64,000 bases of DNA, taken from NCBI RefSeq assembly GCF_001049495.1, contig NZ_CDWI01000010.1, forward strand, positions 1 through 64,000, given 5' to 3'. This document shows, in pieces, positions 58,789 through 64,000 of the stretch; within the stretch, counting starts at the first letter, position 1, and every line of letters starts with the position of its first letter. A program made the translations under genes and the position numbers. Source of the DNA: Microbacterium sp. 3J1 (GTDB taxonomy: Bacteria > Actinomycetota > Actinomycetes > Actinomycetales > Microbacteriaceae). The notes under the pieces were generated by a model. That model did no database searches. It was not told where the DNA came from and saw only the letters and a program-made list of their open reading frames with translations.

Positions 58789-59304
58789 TCAGCCGTCTTC
58801 GACGGCGGTCCAGACCGGATCTGCACCGGACCCGCGGTCGAAGCGGAGCGGGGATCCTTCCGTCGTCTCGATCGCTCGTTCGCGCGCCCCCGACTGCACC
58901 CGGTCGCGGAGCTCGGACCAGAACCCCCAGCTGTTCGGCATCCCGGGGTACTCGCGGAACCGCACGACCTCGAGTCGGGTGCCGCCGTCGACCTCGACGA
59001 GCCGCGCGACGGCATCGTCGGGCTCCGCGAAACGGATGCCGTAGGTGCCGTCGGGCAGTGGGGTGAACGCGCGCGGATGCTGCAGCGCGATCGAGTCGAC
59101 GAGTTCGCGGACCACCGGCTCGGGGGCGAGGACCACGAGGGTCGTGCCGAGGGTGTCGAGCGCCGCGGCAGTGCGGGGCTCGGTGAGCCGTCGCTCCTCC
59201 CGGTCCGCGGCCGTCGCCGACGATCTCCGAACCCATCGGGGGAGGAGCATCGCCAGCACGATGACGACGGCGATCAGGGCGATGTAGAGGAGCGGGCTGT
59301 CCAC
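58789..59304 (-). CDS. Membrane-anchored protein, unknown function
   Basis: 171 residues. One N-terminal transmembrane helix (about 4-24; LLYIALIAVVIVLAMLLP) and a basic stop-transfer segment precede a cytosolic domain (about 45-150) with alternating strands: LDTLGTTLVVLAPEPVVRELVDS, YGIRFAEPDDAVARLVE and VVRFREYPGMPNSWGFW. I do not recognise a family; homologues would be expected in Microbacteriaceae. Confidence 0.75.
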   Translation of the reverse strand: MDSPLLYIALIAVVIVLAMLLPRWVRRSSATAADREERRLTEPRTAAALDTLGTTLVVLAPEPVVRELVDSIALQHPRAFTPLPDGTYGIRFAEPDDAVARLVEVDGGTRLEVVRFREYPGMPNSWGFWSELRDRVQSGARERAIETTEGSPLRFDRGSGADPVWTAVEDG

Positions 59305-59610
59305 CTCCCCAACCTACGGGTAGGCGGCGCAAGATGCTCAGCCGCATAGCAGCGGAGCCGCCGTCAGTCAACGGTTCGGCTCGGATGAGGGTCGCGGGGG
59401 TCGCGCGACCTACGCTGGAGACACAACGAGCCGCGATCACGCGCTCTGCGTCGGTCGAACCAGACGGTGCCCTCGAGTTCTCTCTCGGTCTCAGGCACTC
59501 ACATGGGGGTGGGTACGCGTGCGGACCTTCTCGTCGGCTGCTCCGGTCCTCCATGTTCGGGCATGGAGGACCGGGACCAAGCGTCTCGGCGCCGCCCGGT
59601 CAGCGAGCGT
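59305..59610. other. 306-base non-coding gap
   Basis: Between two minus-strand genes. It holds the promoter area of the 59304 gene (no clear boxes found), a GGTCGCG/CGCGACC hairpin near 59386-59411, and the terminator of the GntR gene at 59543-59574. No credible small ORF or RNA gene was seen. Confidence 0.6.
59543..59574 (-). terminator. 13-pair hairpin terminator after the GntR gene
   Basis: CCGGTCCTCCATG (59543-59555) pairs perfectly with CATGGAGGACCGG (59562-59574) around a TTCGGG loop, 36 bases past the GntR stop. Confidence 0.75.
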
Positions 59611-60234
59611 CTACTTGAGCGACAGCATGCGCCGGACCGCGCTGATCCCGGCGGTCGCACTGCGGGCACGCATCGCCGATTCGAGCTCCTCCAGCGACTC
59701 GCGGGTGTTCGCCCGGGGCTCTCCGAGATAGAGGTCGCGGAACACGAGGTACCAGAAGTCGCTGAGCAGCAGGCGGTACAGGTCGTTGAGAGCCCGCTCC
59801 GTGAGGAACGTGAACAGCGCGACGTGGGCCTCGATCCATCCCTTGCCGGTCTCGACCGAGTCCATGGCGTCGCGGATGAGTTCGCTGGCGAGCTCGAGGT
59901 CGCGGTCGGACAGCGCGAGCGCGGCCTCTCTGATGATCTCCTCGCCGTGCGCCGCGGCGAACTCCCGCGTCACGCGGGAGCGCTCGTCGGTGATGTCGGT
60001 CACCATCGAGTAGCGGTTGGCGTGCACCTCCATCAAGCCGGCCCGCGCGAGGCGCTGCACGGCCTCACGCACCGGTGTGCGGGTGACGCCGAGGTCCTCG
60101 GCGATGGTCTTGTCGCTGAGTCGCTCACCCGGTGCGTAGGTGCCGTCGGCGATGAGAGTCGCCAGACGGCGGAACAGCTCTTCGGCGCCGAGGTTCCGCT
60201 GCGCCCCAGACGCGACGGGTACTTCCATTCCCAT
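59611..60234 (-). CDS. GntR-family regulator, FCD type
   Basis: 207 residues. The winged helix (about 17-80) has LIADGTYAPGERLSDKTIAEDLGVTRTPVREAVQRLARAGLM split across the usual helices. The C-terminal FCD helical domain (about 90-200) has DLELASELIRDAMDSVE and WIEAHVALFTFLTERA, where Asp and His residues normally bind a metal and a small organic acid. It is a single gene, divergent from the AI-2E permease. The AT-rich inverted repeat ATATCAATAT at 60271-60280 lies 37 bases upstream and may be its own operator. Confidence 0.92.
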   Translation of the reverse strand: MGMEVPVASGAQRNLGAEELFRRLATLIADGTYAPGERLSDKTIAEDLGVTRTPVREAVQRLARAGLMEVHANRYSMVTDITDERSRVTREFAAAHGEEIIREAALALSDRDLELASELIRDAMDSVETGKGWIEAHVALFTFLTERALNDLYRLLLSDFWYLVFRDLYLGEPRANTRESLEELESAMRARSATAGISAVRRMLSLK

Positions 60235-60501
60235 ACATGAAACTCTACGGCGATGGAGGTCCTATGGGGCATATCAATATCCTGGGATCCAGCGCCGGCC
60301 TGGATCGCCCGCGTGGACGCCCGCGGGGGTTGCGCATATGAGAAGCGGGCGGTACGCGCGCACGTATAGAAGGAATGCCCCACAGGCTCGACGGACTCCC
60401 TCCATCGGACTCGGAAGACCTGAGGGGAATGGGCCGACGGATTGCTAGATTTGCTGTCACGACGCACACGACGCACACGGCGCCGGTGAGGGGAAGAACG
60501 C
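60235..60501. promoter_or_regulatory. Divergent region between GntR regulator and AI-2E permease
   Basis: A 267-base gap. ATATCAATAT (60271-60280) stands out in GC-rich surroundings as a candidate GntR site. Two tandem copies of ACGACGCAC lie near 60459-60476, and GGGGAAGAACG near 60490 is the permease ribosome site. Confidence 0.45.
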
Positions 60502-61629
60502 ATGTGGGGACTGTTCCGCCAGCCGGAGACGCCGGTGATCGTACGACCACCGGATTCGCGACTGTGGTCGCGGGGATTCGGTGTCGTCGCCACACGCAGC
60601 GTGCAGATCCTCGCGGTCCTCGCCGTGGTCGCTGTGGGCGTCCTCGTGGTCACGCAGCTGTCGCTCGTGTTCATCCCGGTGACGATCGCACTGGTGCTGG
60701 CCTGCGCCATCCATCCCGTCGTGAGCTTCCTGCGCCGACGTGGTGTCCCGTCGATCCTCGCCACCTGGATAGCTCTCATCACCATCATCGCGATCCTCGG
60801 CACCGTCGTCTGGGTGATCGTCCTCACGGTGCGCTCGCAGTGGGATGACCTGGTCGAATCCGCCACGGACGGCATCGTCCAGGTGACCGCGTGGCTCGAC
60901 ACTCTGCCGTTCGACCTCGAGGCGGTCAACCTCGACGACGTGTGGGCCAGCGTGACCGACTTCCTCACGAGCGCGTCCTTCGGACGCGGCGCTCTCGCGG
61001 GAGTCTCCGCCACCGCGAGCTTCGTCACGGGCCTCCTGCTGATGATCGTGGTGCTGTTCTTCTTCCTCAAGGACGGACCGCGCATCTGGGAGTTCATGCT
61101 GCGTCCGTTCACCGGCCAGAGCTACGCCCGTGCCCGCCGCATCGGCGACAAGTCGGTGGAGGTGTTCGGCGGCTACATCCGCGGCACCGCGATCATCGCC
61201 GCGGCCGACGCGATTGGCATCGGCATCGGCCTCGCGATCCTGCAGATCCCCCTCGCGCTGCCCCTCTCGGTCATCGTCTTCCTGACGGCGTTCATCCCGC
61301 TCGTGGGCGCCACTGCAGCGGGCATTCTCGCGGCTCTGGTGGCACTCGTGACGCACGGCCCCGTCGCGGCTCTGATCGTGGTCGGGATCGTCGTGCTGGT
61401 GAACCAGCTGGAGGGCAACTTCCTGCAGCCGGTCGTGATGGCCCGGTCGCTCAAGCTGCACGCTCTCGTCATCCTGCTCGCCCTGACCGCCGGCACGATC
61501 CTCGGGGGCATCGTCGGTGCGGTGCTGTCGGTGCCGCTGGCGGCGGCTGCCTGGGGTGTCATCACGGTGTGGGACGGCCCGCACACGCCCGCTCGTCCCT
61601 TCAGGAAGAAGCGGCCCGAGACGGTATAG
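60502..61629 (+). CDS. AI-2E family transporter (PerM-like permease)
   Basis: 375 residues with seven to eight transmembrane helices in the AI-2E layout: two N-terminal helices, a long amphipathic loop (about 115-165), then FFFLKDGPRIWEF, VFGGYIRGTAIIAAADAI and FIPLVGATAAGILAAL, and QLEGNFLQPVVMARSLKLH. Members include the AI-2 exporter TqsA and Na+/H+ antiporters; the substrate here is unknown. It converges on the lipoprotein gene. Confidence 0.9.
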   Translation: MWGLFRQPETPVIVRPPDSRLWSRGFGVVATRSVQILAVLAVVAVGVLVVTQLSLVFIPVTIALVLACAIHPVVSFLRRRGVPSILATWIALITIIAILGTVVWVIVLTVRSQWDDLVESATDGIVQVTAWLDTLPFDLEAVNLDDVWASVTDFLTSASFGRGALAGVSATASFVTGLLLMIVVLFFFLKDGPRIWEFMLRPFTGQSYARARRIGDKSVEVFGGYIRGTAIIAAADAIGIGIGLAILQIPLALPLSVIVFLTAFIPLVGATAAGILAALVALVTHGPVAALIVVGIVVLVNQLEGNFLQPVVMARSLKLHALVILLALTAGTILGGIVGAVLSVPLAAAAWGVITVWDGPHTPARPFRKKRPETV

Positions 61630-61658
61630 CGAAGGGGTGAAGCCCCAAGGCTGAGAAG

Positions 61659-62099
61659 TCACTCCGCGGATGCGGCGCTCCGCTCCTCCTCCGAGTTCGG
61701 CGTCCAGCCGTACCAGCCGTCGCCGGTGGACATCACGCTCCAGTCGCCGCAGGCGAAGACCGTCTCCGCGGCGTACGGGTCCGGTGCGTCGTCGAGCGCC
61801 CAGGCGGGTGCCGAGAACCGTTCCACCTCGACGCAGCCGTCGGGGAGCGCGGAGTCGCTCGTGAGCAGGACCACCGCCTCGGCGGCATCCTCGAGCGTCG
61901 ACGTCCGCACGGTGATCTCGCCGGCGTCGGCGGGGAGCCAGTCCGCGTCGACCTCCGCGCGCTCATCGAAGGCCGCGACATCCTCGAACGACGATGTCGC
62001 CTGCTTGTGGACGAGGCTGTCGTAGGCGGAGCATCCGGTCAGAGACAGCATCCCCGCGAGGATCAGGGCGGGGGCGAAGAAAGCGACACGAGCATTCAT
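61659..62099 (-). CDS. Small lipoprotein, unknown function
   Basis: 146 residues. The signal peptide ends in LTGC (lipobox Cys near residue 23), so it is predicted to be lipidated on the outer face of the membrane. The mature part is acidic with two Cys (GCVEVE and FACGDW), possibly a disulfide. ATG 62099 places the basic residue and hydrophobic core correctly; an upstream in-frame start would add 19 non-signal residues. No named family was recognised. Confidence 0.82.
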   Translation of the reverse strand: MNARVAFFAPALILAGMLSLTGCSAYDSLVHKQATSSFEDVAAFDERAEVDADWLPADAGEITVRTSTLEDAAEAVVLLTSDSALPDGCVEVERFSAPAWALDDAPDPYAAETVFACGDWSVMSTGDGWYGWTPNSEEERSAASAE

Positions 62100-62217
62100 G
62101 CGTCCAGCCTCGTCGGCGGGGAGCGCGGAGGCATCGTGCGTGCGAGGTATCGGCATCCGTCTGGCGGATGATCCTCGTGCGGCACTCCCGGTGCTCGAGT
62201 CGGGCCAGGGAAAAGCA

Positions 62218-62251
62218 AAACCCCCGCCATGTAGAAGCTAGGCGAGGGTTT
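62218..62251 (-). terminator. Rho-independent terminator of the tRNA operon
   Basis: Read on the minus strand: AAACCCTCGCC pairs with GGCGGGGGTTT (62251-62241 with 62228-62218, one G-U) around a 12-base loop. It is followed by a T-rich tract (complement of 62209-62220), a textbook intrinsic terminator 27 bases past tRNA-Phe. Confidence 0.85.
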
Positions 62252-62277
62252 CTAAGGTGATTGTAATGATCACCCTG

Positions 62278-62350
62278 TGGCTCCGACGGGCGTCGATCCC
62301 GTGACCTCACGATTTTCAGTCGTGCGCTCTACCAACTGAGCTACAGAGCC
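62278..62350 (-). tRNA. tRNA-Phe (GAA)
   Basis: A 73-base cloverleaf on the minus strand. The acceptor arm GGCTCTG pairs with CGGAGCC (one G-U), discriminator A, D-arm with AGCTCAGTTGGTAGAGC, anticodon loop CTGAAAA giving GAA, and T-arm GGGATCGACGCCC (TCGA in place of TTCGA). CCA is not encoded. It is the last of three tRNAs in one operon. Confidence 0.97.
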
Positions 62351-62418
62351 GTGCGACCGGCGAACCTGTCGCACCTAGACGAGAGGCCCTCTTCGAGAAA
62401 AGGGCCTGTCGCTTAGAG

Positions 62419-62492
62419 CGACCCTGACGGGACTTGAACCCGCGACCTCCGCCGTGACAGGGCGGCACGCTAACCAACTGCGCTACAGGGCC
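62419..62492 (-). tRNA. tRNA-Asp (GTC)
   Basis: A 74-base cloverleaf on the minus strand. Acceptor GGCCCTG/CAGGGTC with one G-U, discriminator G, anticodon loop CTGTCAC giving GTC, T-loop GGTTCAAGTCC. CCA is not encoded. It lies 68 bases upstream of tRNA-Phe. Confidence 0.97.
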
Positions 62493-62521
62493 ATACTTGT
62501 TTTCAATTGTATCGGAAGGAG

Positions 62522-62594
62522 TGACCCCAACGGGATTCGAACCCGTGCTACCGCCGTGAAAGGGCGGCGTCCTAGGCCGCTAAACGATGGGGCC
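62522..62594 (-). tRNA. tRNA-Glu (TTC)
   Basis: A 73-base cloverleaf on the minus strand. Acceptor GGCCCCA/TGGGGTC, discriminator A, anticodon loop CTTTCAC giving TTC, T-loop GGTTCGAATCC. CCA is not encoded. It is the first tRNA of the operon; upstream, TATGCT (62636-62631 on minus) may be the -10. Confidence 0.97.
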
Positions 62595-62747
62595 GAAGTC
62601 TGTCCCGGGGGACTTCCTTGCCGACGCTCAAGCATAAGGGATCCGTCAGCCAAAATGCGAATCGAGGGCGAGCCTGCCACTTCCCGGGCGTGTTCAGGAG
62701 GAGGATGGAAGTCGATCGCCGTGCCGAAGGCAACGACATCGCACCTG

Positions 62748-62775
62748 TTGCTGATGTGAATGTTGTTGTTAGTGT
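62748..62775 (+). promoter_or_regulatory. Probable promoter of the M23 peptidase gene
   Basis: TTGCTG (62748-62753) and TAGTGT (62770-62775) are 16 bases apart, about 30 bases before the GTG start, so the leader would be short. GGAAGGG at 62793-62799 is the ribosome site. Confidence 0.55.
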
Positions 62776-62805
62776 GGCAAGTGTGAATCCGGCGGAAGGG
62801 GCCGT

Positions 62806-64000
62806 GTGACCGACAAGCATTCTCCGCTGGATGCTGCCTCCGCGGCGGCGTCCGAGGACTGCGGCTGCGCGCCCACGCCCGCCGAGGGAAGAGCCTTCTG
62901 GCAGAAGGGCGGCGTCAGCCGTCGAGGCGCCCTCGGGCTCGGGATCGGCGCACTCAGCGTCGTCGCCCTCAGTGCTTTCGGTGTCACCTCGGGCGTGACC
63001 GCCGCCTACGCCGCGTCGTACCCCAGCTGGGACGACGTGCAGAACGCGATGCGCAACGAGTCCGCCAAGGCCGCGGAGATCACGCGCATCGAGAGCCTGA
63101 TCCAGGCGCTCACGCAGAAGGTCGCCGAGACGCAGGCTGCCGCAGAAGCAGCCGGTGCCGAGTTCGACGCGGCCCAGATGGCGTACTTCGACGCGATCGC
63201 CGCCGCGGAGGAACTGCAGGGGCAGGCCGACGCCCAGGCCGCGGTGGCAGACGAGGCCACCCGCAAGGCCGCTCAGCTCGCGGCGCAGCTGTACCGCAAC
63301 GGCGGCGACGACACGGCGCTCGAGCTGTTCTTCTCCGGGTCCGCCGACAATGCCGACGAACTCCTGTCGCGCCTCGGCACGATGGACAAGGTCTACCAGT
63401 ACAACCAGACGGTGCGCGACAAGGCCGCCGCCGCGCGCGATGCCGCCCAGTCGCTCAGCGACCAGGCCGTCGTCGCGAGGACCGAGCGCGACCGTCTTCA
63501 GCAGATCGCCGAGCAGAAGATGATCGCGGCGCAGGAGGCGGCGGACGCCGCCCAGGCAGCGCTCGACGAGCAGTCCGCCAACCTCGCCACGATGCAGGCC
63601 CAGCTGGCCGCGCTGCGCGACCAGACGGCCACCACGGTCGCCGCCTACCAGGAGGGCGAGCGCATCCGTGCCGAAGAGGAGCGCAAGCGCCGCGAGGCCG
63701 AGGCGGCGGCTGCCGCAGCGGCAGCCGCGGCCGCAGCAGCCGCAGGTGGCGGTGGCGGTGGTGGCGGCGGCGGGGGCGGTGGCGGCGGCACCGGAGGTTG
63801 GGTGCGACCGCATGGCGGGTACCGCAGCGCCGGATACGGCTCGCGTCCCAAGCCGTGCGCAGCCTGCTCCGGCTACCACTACGGTGTCGACCTCGCGAAC
63901 GGCTGCGGAGCGGCGATCTTCGCCGCCCAGTCGGGCACCGTCGACTACGCAGGCCCCAAGGGTAACTACGGCAACTACATCCGCATCCAGCACGGCGGCG
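62806..64000 (+). CDS. Tat-targeted M23-family peptidase with coiled coil, 3' end outside window
   Basis: The frame is open from GTG 62806 to the window end (398 codons seen). The N-terminus has a twin-arginine signal (GVSRRGALGLG with a hydrophobic stretch to AAYAAS). A long coiled coil (about 75-295) is rich in Ala, Gln and Glu, like the regulatory coils of EnvC/RipC-type hydrolases. Poly-Ala (about 300-313) and poly-Gly (about 315-327) linkers follow, then the start of a peptidase M23 (LytM) domain with YHYGVDLANGCG (the H-x-G-x-D metal motif) and AAQSGTVDYAG. It should cut peptidoglycan cross-bridges outside the cell, with the coiled coil gating activity. The last His motif lies beyond the window. 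Confidence 0.88.
   Translation, partial: MTDKHSPLDAASAAASEDCGCAPTPAEGRAFWQKGGVSRRGALGLGIGALSVVALSAFGVTSGVTAAYAASYPSWDDVQNAMRNESAKAAEITRIESLIQALTQKVAETQAAAEAAGAEFDAAQMAYFDAIAAAEELQGQADAQAAVADEATRKAAQLAAQLYRNGGDDTALELFFSGSADNADELLSRLGTMDKVYQYNQTVRDKAAAARDAAQSLSDQAVVARTERDRLQQIAEQKMIAAQEAADAAQAALDEQSANLATMQAQLAALRDQTATTVAAYQEGERIRAEEERKRREAEAAAAAAAAAAAAAAGGGGGGGGGGGGGGGTGGWVRPHGGYRSAGYGSRPKPCAACSGYHYGVDLANGCGAAIFAAQSGTVDYAGPKGNYGNYIRIQHGG

Noticed and set aside
62278..62594. The tRNA cluster as an integration hotspot with a genomic island
   Set aside because: Flanking genes are ordinary and no direct repeat of a tRNA 3' end was found in the window.
62595..62805. A c-di-AMP (ydaO-type) riboswitch upstream of the peptidoglycan hydrolase gene
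   Set aside because: Such switches are common before cell-wall hydrolase genes in Actinobacteria, and short similar words (GATCCGTCAGCC, GAGCCTGCC) occur, but they are in the wrong order, the pairing does not form and the likely promoter lies downstream of them.

Overview
High-GC actinobacterial chromosome, most likely a Microbacterium or close Microbacteriaceae relative. This is judged from base composition, a mycobacterial-type (ESX-like) type VII secretion locus, a mycoredoxin-like protein, a DivIVA-family coiled-coil protein and tRNA genes without encoded CCA; no 16S gene is present to confirm it. Nearly all sequence is coding, genes often overlap by 1-4 bases, and no IS element, prophage, CRISPR array or rRNA was seen.

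Region 1 (1-17.1 kb) is a type VII secretion locus. It opens with an FHA protein (cut by the window edge), a PP2C phosphatase and a one-pass membrane protein carrying repeated Asp/Glu-rich A-T-V-V sites, which looks like a Ser/Thr phospho-signalling module. A leftward operon eccD1-eccB-mycosin follows. The divergent rightward operon holds two WXG100 proteins, a small unknown protein, a second mycosin, a large WXG-headed Gly-rich putative substrate, a second EccD, an RDD-FHA protein and the EccC ATPase. EccE was not found. Components are duplicated (two EccD, two mycosins), and two secreted candidates carry the YxxxD export signal.

Region 2 (17.2-23.3 kb) is mixed housekeeping: a catalytically degraded serine-resolvase-like protein, malate dehydrogenase, a zinc metallopeptidase, an aldehyde dehydrogenase-family protein, a GPH/MFS symporter and a glutaredoxin-like protein.

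Region 3 (23.3-49.8 kb) is an exopolysaccharide locus: priming polyprenyl glycosylphosphotransferase, several GT2/GT4 glycosyltransferases including one tandem two-GT fusion, UDP-glucose dehydrogenase, a TagD-like cytidylyltransferase, a CDP-alcohol phosphatidyltransferase, a Wzx-type flippase, an O-antigen ligase/polymerase-like protein, acyltransferase 3, a Wzc/CapB-type tyrosine kinase with its low-molecular-weight phosphatase, and two large secreted proteins (propeller-LamG-PKD and beta-helix) that share a module. Leaders of four transcription units carry clustered TGGGGA words, several as perfect hairpins with a GGGG loop. This is the best candidate here for an undescribed regulatory element.

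Region 4 (50.1-56.8 kb) looks like a membrane and cold-adaptation group: an LtrA protein, a fatty acid desaturase whose best start appears to be AUC, and a convergent operon of ABC-2 exporter, multi-pass histidine kinase and LuxR-type regulator that recalls des-desK-desR of Bacillus.

Region 5 (56.9-64 kb) has a DivIVA-like coiled-coil protein, small hypotheticals, a GntR/FCD regulator, an AI-2E-type permease, a lipoprotein, a tRNA-Glu-Asp-Phe operon with a clear terminator, and a Tat-targeted M23 peptidase cut by the window end. Long opposite-strand open frames are high-GC shadows and were not annotated.
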